Source of the DNA: Coprinopsis marcescibilis
Lineage: Eukaryota > Basidiomycota > Agaricomycetes > Agaricales > Psathyrellaceae
DNA: 64,000 bases
Direction of reading: 5' to 3'
NCBI GenBank assembly: GCA_004369085.1
Contig: ML210319.1
Location: 1 to 64,000 of the forward strand
Positions 1 to 12,128 of this stretch are shown piece after piece (within the stretch, counting starts at the first letter, position 1; the number at the start of each line of letters is the position of its first letter). The notes under the pieces were generated by a model. It saw only the letters and a list, made by a program, of their open reading frames with translations. It was not told where the DNA came from and searched no databases. The position numbers and the translations under genes are program-made.

Positions 1-1061
1 GTACACAGGTCATCCAGTCTATGTAGAGGACACATACACTTTTCATAATGTGTACATAATGTGCACATGTTGTATACATGTTGTATACATATGGTGTACA
101 TATAGTGCACATACCGTCTATATAGAGGTGTGGGTCAGTGTAAAGTACTCAGTCCAGCAGCAGATAGTATTTGGATAGAGCAGTTTGAATACATGCTTAA
201 GGACAGAATAAACATGTCAATTCATCATAACGACATGTTAAACCTCACTACTGTATGCAAAAGATTTAAGTAAGTGAACTAAGTGCACTAAGTGCTTAAA
301 GCTGGACGTTTTACTGGTTTTATGGTATAACCAGTAAATCATCATCACCAGCTTTCAGCTGCCCATGAGAATGTGCAATGCCTGTAAGTAACTAACTCTG
401 CAAGTTGCTTACTTGATTATTTGGTTTGCAGCATTTCAGACCCATAGCGTTGGTTCAGATGGCCTTGGAAAATTTGACAGTCCAGTGAGCATTCCAACTG
501 TATTTATCCTGTGGTGAAACACATTACTTTTGCAATGCATGTTGAGTCAATGTTGAGTTAGTTGATAGCTAGGACATCTCCTGACTCCCCACTCTTTGAG
601 TCTCAATGCAATGGAATGCCAGGTGCACCTTCTCAACTTCTGGGGACTTGTTAAAGAGCCTATCTAGGTAATCATACCTTCACCAAACAGTAGCTTCTCC
701 CAGCACCCTTACATGCACTTTTATAACAACTGAAAGTGCTAAAATTTGTACATAGGGGTTTAACTTAGGGGTTGTGTAATGGTATGAAAAGAATTGTCTG
801 TGTATTCATTGGGTACAACACTACTCACTGAGAATTCAAACATCTAACTAATGTGGGACAAGGGTGGAACGGTCAAGACCCTTAAAAGAGTTGAGAAGGC
901 CGAGTGTTGCCTCCCCATCCACCATTGCCACATCTGAGATCCCCTCCATTAGACTCGCAAGCCAGTCAGTTTGGTACTTACATTTGTCTCTGTTGTGTTT
1001 GATGCCAACATGTGAACCCCAATGTGATCATTGTTGGCATTGATCTAGGGTGAGGGTACTG
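1..1061. other. Gene-poor stretch beside the DUF6589 element
   Basis: I see no supported gene. The first 120 bases are rich in short overlapping palindromes of the tgtataca and gtgcac type, including a 12-base unit repeated twice around 67-90. The rest is AT-rich and probably transposon-derived or old non-coding sequence. Confidence 0.4.
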
Positions 1062-2156
1062 TAGGCTCGTGAACCAGCTCAGTTCTTTGAATCTCTGCCT
1101 GATGGCTGCGCTGATGTGCAGGAGGTTTGCAGAACCGGCTGGTCAAAACTGTCAGGGTTTTGGGGGTTTAAGCATGGGACAAAAAACTTGTTGAATTTAA
1201 TATCATGTCTAGTACACAGAAAGGACATCATCTAATGTAAATCCATCTCCTTCAGTTCCAGCCACATTGTTGTCATCGTCAGCCTCAACATCATCCATGT
1301 CAAAGGCTACGTCTTCAAGATTTTTGCATGAAAGGGTTGGTTCATTGTCACTGCTGCCAAAAGCCAGGGAAGTCTCCATACTGACCCCAACCTCCTCCTC
1401 CTCCTCCTCCTCCTCCCTCTCACTTTTGCTCATGTTGGTGTTGTCGTGTGCCGAAGCATTGGTTTCTTCGATGTCGGGGGCAGGTGGAATTGTAGTTGGA
1501 GAGGGATCTTCAGGTAAGTGGTTCAGTGCAATGTTGATGTCAACCACAGGAATTATACAATGCTGTTTCTGCAATTGCTGAAACACACAGTTGTATTCTT
1601 CCAAAGAACTCCGAGACCCACTGTTCAGCAATGCACCAGCACCTGCCAAAATTATGTCAACAACTGGAGGGTCGTCCTCATCCAGTTTGCGGCCCTCCTT
1701 CAAGATGTACACATCATGCTCTTCAAGGCTTTGCATCAACACACCCAGGTCCCTAGACAGGTCAGCCGGTGCATGACTTGTCCCAATGTCAGTCCCAAGG
1801 GAATGCTTCATGGTATTTGCAAGGTGCCACAAAATATAGATGCACAGCGAAATCATTTCAAGCCACTCCCAGCTCGAATTCGGACCCTGTGCCTTGTAGA
1901 ATACCTGTAACAACAATTAGCATTCAATTATCATCTTTCAGTAATAACAGAATTAACTTGATCCAGTAGTTCATGTGCTCCTGCATAAGGTCCACCTTGA
2001 TGAAACTGTTTTCCTTTCCGGTAGGGTTCAGCAGCCAGTTGTTTAGTACAATGTGTCTAGTGTTGCAACATTAGCAAAGGAAACAAAACATTAGTGGGAC
2101 ACTCACGCTATTGGTTTTGGCCACACCCACATTAGGTTGTGGATAATACAGAGCAT
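1062..2156 (-). repeat. Left arm of a ~1.1 kb inverted repeat (DUF6589 3' half)
   Basis: This arm is the reverse complement of 3269-4351, with only scattered substitutions. The main length difference is a GAG-repeat tract that is 12 bases longer here. It carries the C-terminal exon of the DUF6589-type protein on the minus strand (open frame 1209-1916, 235 residues) plus the two introns also seen in the other arm. The outer end is at taggctc (1062) and the inner end at agagcat (2156). The near-identity implies a recent duplication. This copy lacks the upstream part of the gene, so it is a fragment. Confidence 0.9.
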
Positions 2157-2218
2157 ATGTCTGATCTGTGCTTAATTTATCATGGAATTCCTGTTAACAT
2201 GTTCTAACTCTATCCAAA

Positions 2219-4204
2219 GTGGCAGTCGAGAGCGGGACAGCAGCAACTATTTGGCCATTGCACAAGGCAAGAAAAGAAGACATGAAACTTGAAGATACAG
2301 AAGATGCTTTCAACACTGCTGGCCCATTACTCATTACTGACATCATCCACACCTGTGAAGAAAGCTCCGTTTTCCACAGATGCCTTATCCACTGCATTTT
2401 GCACATAGCAGTTACCCAGGGTCCTGGCCTTGAAAAGTTTCAGTTGAAGCTTGCAGAGACCCAACCACGTACCGAACATGCAATTGATGTCCACAAGACC
2501 CCACTTATTCCTTTGCCAACATGGAAAATTGACGAAGCAACTATTGTTGGTAACACCAAGGTTGACAATGCCCTGGTCAACGAGCTCCACCTTCGCAACC
2601 AGCCTACAACTTGGATGAATTATGTCCAAATTCTCGCTGGTGATCAGCTCTCCATCGCATGCCTTTGTTCCCTTGCAAACATCCGTGCTGGTCATGAAGA
2701 CTGCTATTCAAGCTTTAGATGGGGGATATGGATGCCTGGGTTGTTCCACACAAAGATCGCAGATATGCATGGGTTTTTCATTACACACTGGGGGAAACCA
2801 AATGCAGGGACACAGAACCCTGGCTGTCTCTCATTCCACAACACCCTTCTTTGGCACCTCCCAATCTCGCTCAGCTCACTCCCAACATTCTGCACCTGCC
2901 ATGATCTTGTCTTCATCTCACTTTATGCAAGGATTCTTCATTGCTTGCTGCTGGTTTCTGGCCACAAGTCTCTCAAAGAATTTTGCTTGAAAGTTGAGAC
3001 ATGGGACACATTCTATCAACACGGCAAGGCAGTGCTCAACCAATTTGCCAATGCCCAGTGTGTATCCACCTTACACTCGCAATGCCGACAGTCAGCCACA
3101 AGCAGTGATATGGTCTTCAAAAACACTATTCTCTTTCTACACAATGGTCTCATCAGTTGAGAGTACATGGATGCCATCAAATCAGGAGATTCTGGCCACG
3201 TTCTCCTGGTGTTGAAGATGTGGGCATTTAGTTTCCATGGAAATGGGAGGTCAAAGTATGTGTACGAGATGCTCTGTATTATCCACAACCTAATGTGGGT
3301 GTGGCCAAAACCAATAGCGTGAGTGTCCCACTAATGTTTTGTTTCCTTTGCTAATGTTGCAACACTAGACACATTGTACTAAACAACTGGCTGCTGAACC
3401 CTACCGGAAAGGAAAACAGTTTCATCAAGGTGGACCTTATGCAGGAGCACACGAACTACTGGATCAAGGTAATTCCATTATTACTGAAAGATGATAATTG
3501 AATGCTAATTGTTGTTACAGGTATTCTACAAGGCACAGGGTCCGAATTCGAGCTGGGAGTGGCTTGAAATGATTTCGCCATGCATCTATATTTTGTGGCA
3601 CCTTGCAAATACCATGAAGCATTCCCTTGGGACTGACATTGGGACAAGTCATGCACCGGCTGACCTGTCTAGGGACCTGGGTGTGTTGATGCAAAGCCTT
3701 GAAGAGCATGATGTGTACATCTTGAAGGAGGGCCGCAAACTGGATGAGGACGACCCTCCAGTTGTTGACATAATTTTGGCAGGTGCTGGTGCATTGCTGA
3801 ACAGTGGGTCTCGGAGGTCTTTGGAAGAATACAACTGTGTGTTTCAGCAATTGCAGAAACAGTGTCGTATAATTCCTGTGGTTGACATCAACATTGCGCT
3901 GAACCACTTACCTGAAGATCCCTCTCCAACTACAATTCCACCTGCCCCTGACATTGAAGAAACCAATGCTTCGGCACATGACAACACCAACATGAGCGAA
4001 AGTGAGGAGGAGGAGGAGGAGGTTGGGGTCAGTATGGAGACTTCCCTGGCTTTCAGCAGCAGTGACAATGAACCAACCCTTTCATGCAAAAATCTTGAAG
4101 ATGTAGCCTTTGACATGGATGATGTTGAGGCCAACAACAACAACAATGTGGCTGGAACCGAAGGAGATGGATTTACATTAGATGATGTCCTTTCTGTGTA
4201 CTAG
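2219..4204 (+). pseudogene. DUF6589-type protein gene, 5'-truncated and with an in-frame stop
   Basis: I recognise the family from the block running FSFHGNGRSKYVYEML, then HNL.WVWPKP, then NNWLLNPTGKENSF, then SSWEWLEMISPC and DLSRDLGVLMQSLEEHDVY, as in basidiomycete DUF6589 proteins associated with repeats. The first open segment runs to about 3160. There a TGA interrupts a frame that otherwise continues (EYMDAIKSGDSG...) to a GT-AG intron after PKPIA near 3312. A second intron follows WIK near 3468. The last exon encodes an acidic tail with an E-repeat and ends at 4204. No N-terminal part or start codon is visible upstream; the left side runs into the inverted-repeat spacer. The gene is therefore probably dead. 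The biochemical role of DUF6589 is not known to me. Confidence 0.72.
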
Positions 4205-4351
4205 ACATGATATTAAATTCAACAAGTTTTTTGTCCCACGCTTGAACCCCCAAAACCCTGACAGTTTTGACCAGCCGGTTCTGCAAACCTCCTGCACATC
4301 AGCGCAGCCATCAGGCGGAGATTCAAAGAACCGAGCTGGTTCATGAGCCTA
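3269..4351 (+). repeat. Right arm of the ~1.1 kb inverted repeat
   Basis: Matches the reverse complement of 1062-2156. It contains the last three exon segments of the DUF6589-type gene, its stop codon and about 150 bases of 3' flank. The arm ends exactly where the TA of the adjacent MITE lies (4350-4351). The spacer between the arms is about 1.1 kb (2157-3268) and holds the single-copy part of the gene. Confidence 0.9.
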
Positions 4352-4749
4352 CTATGGGTGATGGGAAGTTCGTTTCGACCCCAAGTTCGTTTTGATGTAT
4401 CAAACCATCATTTTAATTCAGTCCCGCTCAGTCTTGGCACAGTCAAGCCGATGGCTGCCGCAGAGTAGCCATTTATCCTTCGCGCCTTGGATGTTTAATT
4501 CACGTGTGGTGTCGGCAAGTTGGCGTCGGCTTGGTATCGGCAGAGGGTTGATTGCCGCGATGGCAAACAGCGGACCTCAAATGTCCTTGATTTTTGTTTC
4601 TCGTATTCCTTGCCAATTCTTTCCGTAAAAAAGACATAATTGCTCTTACTAGGGCTAGATATGGTTACATGCAAAATTTTGAGGCCAAAGGAGCAGCGAA
4701 ACCTGAGAAAACGAACTTGGGGTCGGAACGAACTTCCCATCACCCATAG
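4352..4749. mobile_element. MITE of 398 bp, TA target duplication, Tc1/mariner-like
   Basis: The ends are inverted repeats of about 42 bp that start CTATGGGTGATGGGAAGTTC and differ at one position over that length (4352-4393 against 4708-4749). Both sides are flanked by TA (4350-4351 and 4750-4751), the target duplication of Tc1/mariner elements. The interior has no substantial open frame and no transposase. The element is therefore non-autonomous and would need a transposase encoded elsewhere. Confidence 0.85.
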
Positions 4750-5029
4750 TAACCCCTCCATTGCCGTTCGGAGTGCTCCGGAGTTTCAATCGTACCACTG
4801 TTTCGTTTCTTGGTAAAACATACCGTAAAATAAGGCGAATATCACTACTTATGCTTGACAATCTATTTACAACAGTAAACCCTTGTACTGCCAGCGAATG
4901 CGGTGGCCCACTGCCCCTAGTAGTATTGTACAGTATGAATCCACAATTTGATGAGATTGATCCGGACGGCACGTGTGGGTCGCGGGTATAATAAGTTGTC
5001 GGGGCAGGGAGTGGATTTCATCTTCCTGA

Positions 5030-7999
5030 ATGTCTGGACGACCGCCAGTGCCCCCTATTCCGTCTGATCTTCGACAGGAACTTGCTCGGGATCGGTATGC
5101 AGCAGCGACGCCGCTAGCAGCGCCGCGACCACAAAGAGTGGATCCTACGATCGGGGACTCGCTGGTTCAGCAGATAACGCCTGCGAGCAATCCTGGAATG
5201 CCCCTGCCTGTGTTTGGGGTGACAGGCCCGATCGCGACGAATGTGGGTGACAATGGTTGGACGCCGTGGAGCGTTGCGAGAGGGACACCGTTGCCTCCGA
5301 CTCCCGCGCCGATGACCATCGCAGCGCATGTCCCGCCGCCTCTGCCCCCGCCGTCCTCCACCAACGAGCTCACCGCAGAATTGCCCAACATAAAGACGCT
5401 CTTGGAGGCTTTGCCATCGATCCAGCAGCCTCATTTCGACCCCTCTCTCAAGATAACATGGGCACGCGATGTTCTGTTCCTTGCAGACCGTGCTCACCAT
5501 CTTCATCTCACTCTCAACACTCCCGTCGGTCAGACAATCCCCTCGCTCACAGATCCAATTGTAGGCCCAATGCCCATGTCAGCCATCGAACCAGAGCTCG
5601 CACAGATGGTCAACGCAGCAGTTCCTATGGTCTTAGCCATCGCATCGCCTTTCCAGCCCGGACAGCCTCACACTGCCAATAGCCCGCAGCCCGAACCTTG
5701 GCAGGCAGAAGCAATCTACATGCGCGCCATATTCTCATCCACAGGTGCATTCCCGAGTCACCTTCCTCACAGCCCTAAAACTGCCTTCCGCGATTTCGAA
5801 ACGGCCGCAAGAGGAGGGTACGCAGGTGCTTGGTTTAGGCTCGGTCGCGACTACGAGACGTTTGGCGACCTCAAACACGCTCGTGAATGCTTTGAGCGGG
5901 GTGCCCGGCTTGGCGTCGAAGCCTGTCTCTACGTATGTCAACCAATCTACTCCTGATCATCCACTAATTCTATCATTTTTTGATTGTTTTTATGATCATC
6001 CAGCGCATTGGCATGGCACATTTACTCGGTCAACTCAACTTTACCGCCAATCCATCAACAGCGCTCCCAATCCTTCACAGAGCTGCAGTGCTCTCGTCGC
6101 TCGAGTGCCCACAGCCAGCATACGTCTACGCGCTCCTCCTTCTCTCCGAATTTTCATCAGTTGTCATTCCCCAATCCACATTCAGCTCTCTTCAAGCCCT
6201 GACAGCTTACCCACCTGCTCAGGCCGTGCCACAACCCCACGATCCACCTCTCATCCCCCATAACAGCTCTCCTCATCTCGAAAGTCGCCTCCACCTCGAA
6301 CGCAGCGCCTTCCTCCACTACCCTCCCGCACAGTACAAGCTCGGACATGCATACGAATTCGCCGACCCGCCATTCTTCTTCGATCCCCTCCTCAGTGTGC
6401 AGTACTACAGTCTCGCGTCCCAGGCAGGCGAAGTAGAAGCCGATATGGCACTCAGCAAGTGGTTCCTCTGCGGTAGCACAGCAGGCGCACCTATATCATC
6501 CGCCGAGCTCGAAAGCGGTCATTTCGACAAGGACGAGGCCCTCGCCCTCACATTCGCAGAGAAAGCTTCATCCCGCGGTCTCCCTTCCGGCCATTTCGCC
6601 ATGGGGTACTACGCAGAGGTCGGCATCGGCAACAACGGCAGAGCAGACGTCACAACCGCAGTGCACTATTACAAGCTCGCGGCGTCCCTAGGCAACACAG
6701 ACGCTTCAGCTCGATTACAAGCACTCGAGAATACCGACAAACCCGCTCTACTCGACAAGGCTGTCCACCAACAACGTCTCGAACGTTCGCGAACGCAAGC
6801 ATATCGCCGAGCAGAGGAAGAAGCCGTCAGCCCTCCATACGAAGGGCGTACCTTCCCCCGTATGAAAGATGCCCAACAACAGCATAGATTTGGAGATCCG
6901 ACTGTGCAAGGACCTCTCAGCGCAACTCTCACCCCACCCGCTCCAGCTTACCCTCACCAATCGCTCGCAGCACCCTACAGCGCAGGTGCTGCCGGTGGAT
7001 TCCCTCGACTCTCAACTCCTCCTCAAGGACCAAGCCAAGGCGGACGTCCTGGTTCGCGTCCCATGAGCCAATACCCCGGCGGGCGTCCCCAATCACAATT
7101 CCAGCCCCAACGCGACCCACGCAAAGTCGTCGATCTCGTGCGGAAGAACAGCGTGGCCTCAAGCTACCTCCCTCTTTCCACCGCAGCTCAATCGATCGTC
7201 ACAGCCAACAACGGTCCGCCCGCCTACAACACGCTTCAGCAACAGCAACAGCAACAGCAATACGGTGGATACGGAGGCCAACAACGCCCACAAAGTGCAG
7301 CTCCTGTTCGTAATCAAGGCCAGATGTCACCCGCACCCGGTCGTCCAATTACCGTGTACGGCCAAGGCCAAGGGCCCGGGGGAAATGGATACGGACAAGC
7401 CTCACCAGGACGTCATACCCCTCAACAGTCCTATTCTGGGCCGACAGGTTCAGGACGCCAATACGCTTCCTCGCCAGGGCCTCTCAATAACTCTCCCGGA
7501 AGGCAAGGTAGCCCATACCAACAGGCTCCCGGACAGTACAATCAACAACCCCAAAACCAGTACAATCAGTCGCAACAGCAACAACCACCTTTCAGGACCA
7601 GCCCTCCACCGAATCAGTATCAGCCTCAAACTGGACCTGGCCGACAAGGAAAGCTGAGCGTTGGAGTAGAGCTTTCGGATACTGGATTGTCACCTCCTCC
7701 GCCTATTGGAGGTGTTGGGACAGGTGAGTCAGACGTATTCTCACCCTTCGCTGGTACCCTTCGATCGGATGGGTTGGGACGTGCCAATCGATTTCATCAT
7801 CGCGATAACCGAATTGACTTTTCCCCGTTGACATCCACATCACGTCTTTATGAAACGGACATACGCTAATCCAATCTTTTCTTTAGCAACTGCATCAACA
7901 CCTCTCACATCGAATGCAGGCAGGAAGCACCCAGCGACATTCGCAGAGATGGGTATCCAGGGCACCAAGGCAGAAGAGAAGGACTGTAAAATCATGTAA
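5030..7999 (+). CDS. SKT5: Chs4/Skt5-type chitin synthase activator (Sel1 repeats, C-terminal CaaX)
   Basis: Exons 5030-5932, 6004-7723 and 7887-7999 give 911 residues. The N-terminus is proline-rich. Next comes the family's helical block (ITWARDVLFLADRA and AVPMVLAIASPF), then Sel1/TPR-like repeats from about residue 230 to 500, opening with TGAFPSHLP..PKTAFRDFE. A long Q/P/G-rich disordered tail follows, with a glutamine run near base 7240. The third exon is easy to miss: a GTGAGT donor at 7724 joins in phase to a 37-codon exon ending in Cys-Lys-Ile-Met and a stop. That is a CaaX prenylation box, and the yeast homologue Chs4 is also farnesylated. Known homologues bind and activate class IV/III chitin synthase at the membrane. 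Stopping the gene at 7869 would lose the lipid anchor. Confidence 0.9.
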
Positions 8000-9215
8000 T
8001 CTCGTCGACCATTGTCAACGTAGGTATGGCGCAGTTGGGATGTGCTATTCGGCATCGTTGTTATGTTCCGCTTTACATCGTTCGTCTTGATGAATACCCC
8101 TGCTCAGATTCTGATACCTTCTCCCCGCCGCTCAAGCTCTGTCCAAAGACTTTGTTCTCTTACAGTCTTACCATTATTTATCTACAATTCTCCACACTCC
8201 TCCTCCCATTTCGATTCCTCGCTTTTCCTTCTTAATAATTTCCAGACCTTTCGTTTTCTCTCTGCTTCCTTCCTATATACATAGTTCTGAACTATTTGCT
8301 CACAGTAACGCCATTTATGATTTGAGTCCTGCCCATCTGACGTTTCGATAGTAATACGATAGAAAGGACATATATACGTTTGCTTCATTCATTTTCTGCA
8401 TACCAACTCGAGCTCAAAGCTTTCTCTCTGGACCGGGTTTCAGGCTGTTTAGAGTGGTCGACACTGAAGTTCTTGGCATTCAATATTCAAGTTGGCTCGG
8501 TAGCAATGCATGGGAGCAATTTCAGTCGGTCAAACCTAAGGCACTAAGCGCTTACACACCAGCATCCCCATGGCCATAAACCGCTATAATGCGACAAGCA
8601 AGGTCGCCAACAACGCAAATTTGCTTTCGCGTCTGAGTCGCGTTGCGCAAGCAACGCGTCGTCTACGGTCAACCCTTCGGAGGTAGTCTCACAATCAGAA
8701 CAACGTTCACACCCTCCACATCATCATTGGATTGAGGGGCGGAAGGACAGGGACTCCACCTGCACCATCCGTCAATCAAGCCGCTCTCAAAGAATGAAGT
8801 CCTGTGCATATTCCAATTATGCTGTATCGTACTTAACAGCGTGCTGGGGTCTCAAATTGTATAGCTAGGTACGAACCTCATCCCCGATTGCGTGTGGGTA
8901 AGTATTTCTACTCACATTGACATGGGCATGAACAATGGCTGATACTAATCCAAACTCAATTATCACCTAGTACGTTCCCTCCTTAGACACAAACACATTT
9001 ACTCCCACAACACGCGTACGATGTACCAATTGGAGTTGACGTATTCAAGATATGCATCTCCCGGAGATGATATGCAGCTCTCGGAAGGCACTCGGAACAC
9101 ATGTTGCCTATCTAAGCGCCCAATTATGGTACATGTCATAAGCACAACCAAACACCTCGAACCAAATGCCCATGTTTCGTGATACAAATCTCTGGCCCCT
9201 CCTCTCATTACCACC
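8000..9215. other. Intergenic, 1.2 kb
   Basis: Holds the 3' flank of the chitin synthase activator gene and the upstream region of the ubiquitin-like gene. I see no coding frame with splice support and no RNA gene. Confidence 0.5.
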
Positions 9216-10731
9216 ATGTCGAACCCAATGGGGTCTTGGTCACGATTGCAAATGGGCAGACCGCTTCGACGCAGTGAGCCCCAGAGTGTGAATCTAGTAC
9301 TGCCTGGTCCCCCAGAAGTCGTTTCACCGCCAAGCAACTTGCTCATTTTGGAGTATCAAGGAAAGCGATTGATTATTCCTCGACCAGCGACATACTCGGT
9401 ACTTTCTTCAAGTTCGTTCTGAGGAATTGAATCTATTGCCTGACCGACTATCCGCCTTCCGCAGCTTCTGTACACGTCCATTCCCCGCCACTTCCCTCGA
9501 GCCCAAGCGTCTGCGACACAGCAAATCTCTTTCCAAACAAACGAGCTTCCAATCTGTAAAGGGGATTGGATCACCGTCTCAGAGGACGCTTGGGACACTG
9601 TCATCCCGCATATCAACACGATCAAGGTCATCTGTACATACCTGTATGGAGAATATGCAAGCACAAGGGGCTTTCAGGTTTTTGTGATATCCTTGACAGG
9701 GAAGAAAACCATACTCGAAGTTTCTTCAGACGACACCGTCGGCAATGTCAAAGCCAAAATACAAGACAAGGAAGGCATACCACCTGATCAACAGCGCCTT
9801 ATCTTTGCAGGGCGGCAACTGGAAGATTCCCGGACAATGTCGGACTACAATATCCAGCGTGAGTCGCAGCTCCACCTGGTGCTCAAGCTCAGAGGCGACA
9901 AACCCGTTCTATACTTGTATCCCCCACAGGCTTCTCGAGTAGAGGTTGGATTGTCACTGGTACCCCAGTGGGAATTCTCTGCTATCTACCCGCCTGCGAA
10001 GGTCCAGAAGGATGGCGGAATGGAAACGATTCGCTGGCTCGTCGACGCGACTCCCAGCGGGTTGTTGAAGGATGTCGGGACGGGGTTAGAAGCGACCTAC
10101 TTATTCTGGGAAGCTGAGTGAGTATTTGCTTTCGAAATCGATAACCCAGAGCTGAAGGTCCCAAATTTATTAGGACAACGGACGTCGGCTTGTTTACGCC
10201 CCCACACTCTCCAGAGTTGGGGAAATCGAGTGACGGCGGGGAAGTGGAGAAGTTCATTCCAAATCAACCAACACTGAACAAGGATAACTCTGTCCTCATC
10301 AAAGTGGACGATATCATGCTGTACTTGGATAGCTCGCTCAAGGCTCTCGGTCTTCATACTGAGGCACGAACCTCGTTCATCACGTACGTGCCACCCATAA
10401 GTTACAGCACTCGAGGCTGACACAATGGTTTAGGTATTGGCTTCCGTCAATCCTAAAGCACACTCACATTTCTCTACGCTTCCTCCCACAGTCATCATAC
10501 GAGCGTGCAGCCCCATTATTAATCACTCCAAAGCCTGACATTGTGGCCCGCGTCTTCATGCTGTTCCAAGGCGTAAAGGAGAGTGAGCTGGGATTGTGGA
10601 CAAATGCGACCACTTGGCTACAAGATTCGGTCAAGCTCTGGAAAGACGTCGTCGATCTAGATGTCGAGAGGATGCAGGATCCAGGCTTGTTTAGGGTCAT
10701 TGAGTGGGGTGGAATGGAAGTGAAAGCATGA
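9216..10731 (+). CDS. Basidiomycete protein with an internal, non-cleavable ubiquitin-like domain
   Basis: Exons 9216-9398, 9465-10117, 10174-10383 and 10434-10731 join in phase to 447 residues. The ATG sits in a good context (ccaccATGt). An N-terminal domain (about 30-130) contains [13 protein letters not shown] and [21 protein letters not shown] ubiquitin fold follows at about 135-210 ([15 protein letters not shown], then FAGRQLED). A C-terminal domain starts with KPVLYLYPP and runs to the end; I know this pattern from agaricomycete proteins but not its function. The ubiquitin part lacks the C-terminal Gly-Gly ([10 protein letters not shown]), so it should not be cut off. The positions equivalent to Lys48 and Lys63 are both Arg, so it should not carry those chains. 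It is therefore probably a structural or docking domain rather than a ubiquitin donor. Confidence 0.8.
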
Positions 10732-10883
10732 CTACAGGATTCCAGGCTCCAGGCTTAGCCTAATAAAGTTGCCGTTTGCTTATTCAACAACAGATTGCTT
10801 AACTTGATCACTTTTTCTCGTCTTGCTGTAATATCGACCTTTGGTCAGCCGCCAGACAATAGCGATCGATTAAATGTTGCGGT

Positions 10884-11010
10884 ATTACAACGCACCGAGA
10901 GCTACGTTAATTTTCTGCAGAGAGTGATCTTCTAAGCCCCCTGGCTCGGGGGTGCTACATAATTACAACGCACCGAGAGCTACGTGAATTTTTTGCAGAG
11001 TGATCTTCTA
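10884..11010. repeat. Direct repeat of about 50 bp at the edge of the tandem duplication
   Basis: The segment starting attacaacgcaccgagagct occurs at 10884-10934 and again at 10962-11010, each ending in gtgatcttcta. It lies immediately before the truncated second gene copy and may mark the duplication breakpoint. Confidence 0.7.
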
Positions 11011-11658
11011 TAGAAGTGACTTATCTATTCCGGGAGGCCGAGTGAGTATTCGCTTTTGAAATTGATAGCCCCGAGCTGAAGGTCCCAAATTATCAGAACG
11101 ACGAAAGTCGGCTAGTTTACGCCACCACTCTCCAGAGATAAACAATCGAAAAGAAGTGGAGATGTTTATCCCGAATCGACCAACACTGAACGAGAGGATA
11201 ACGCCGTCCTCATCAAAGTGGACGAGGTTACACCGTATCTGGATCACTCGCTCAAGGCTCTCGGTCTTCATACCGAAGCACGAACCTCTTTCATCACGTA
11301 CGTACCTTCCGATAGCTGCTAGAATGATAGTAGCTCGAGGCTAACATAATAAATTAGGTATTGGCTTCCGTCGATCCTGAAGCACACTTACATCGCACTA
11401 CGGTTCCTCCCACAATCTTCCTACGAGCGTGCGGCTCCTCTGTCAATCACTCCGAGGCCTGACATTGTGGCCCGAGTCTTCATGTTATTCCAAGGCATAA
11501 AGGAGAGCGAGCTGGGACTTTGGGTCAATGCAACGACTCGGCTGCAGGACCCGGTCGAGTTCTGGCAAGACGTCGTCGAGATAGACGTCATAAAGATGCA
11601 GGACCCATGCTTGTTTAGGGCTATCGAGTGGGGAGGAATGGAAGTGAAAGGTTGGTGA
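11011..11658 (+). pseudogene. 5'-truncated tandem copy of the ubiquitin-like gene
   Basis: Corresponds to 10086-10731 of the intact neighbour, including both introns. It begins inside the old second exon (tatctattccgggaggccga) and so lacks the N-terminal and ubiquitin domains. The exon after the first intron reads into a TAG within seven codons and carries small deletions; the last exon (11359-11658) is intact. It is a partial tandem duplicate that has decayed at its 5' end. Whether the intact last exon is still translated cannot be told from the sequence. Confidence 0.85.
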
Positions 11659-12128
11659 AAGGATGATTCAGACCTTTGTTACCCCTAAGTAATTGGAAAT
11701 CCTCGTAAATCCCACTCGTGACCAGTTGACTCTTGCGCACTATGTGTAAAGTAGCTATCCTCTGGGGCAAAGTACCTGATTCCTAAATATACAATGGTTG
11801 ATTATATACGACAGCAGCCGAGAGATTCTAAATATCAGTAAACGTGAAAACCAACGCGAAACATTGTCAAGCAACATCCACCCAAGTGACGACCCTCCAC
11901 CATGCCCTAAGTTACAAAATGTACTAACGAGACGAGTCAGAAAGAGAAACGTAAGTATGGGATATATGACCACGAACCAGAAAGCAAGGACGAAGATGTA
12001 CACAAGAAAAGCGGCACAGATGAAAGGAACTGTAAGTGTAATAAAACAATGAAAGCAATGTGATAATTCAAGTCCGTCACCACCACTTTTCGCAAACCCA
12101 CCGACACCAAAAAAAAAACCTGCGATGA
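11659..12128. other. Convergent intergenic region
   Basis: Lies between the 3' ends of the truncated ubiquitin-like copy and the white-collar gene. It is AT-rich with no gene seen. Confidence 0.5.

Noticed and set aside
1..4751. Possible complete autonomous DNA transposon spanning the inverted repeats
   Set aside because: The arms are duplicated coding sequence rather than transposon ends, no transposase is present, and the only clean target duplication belongs to the 398-bp MITE.
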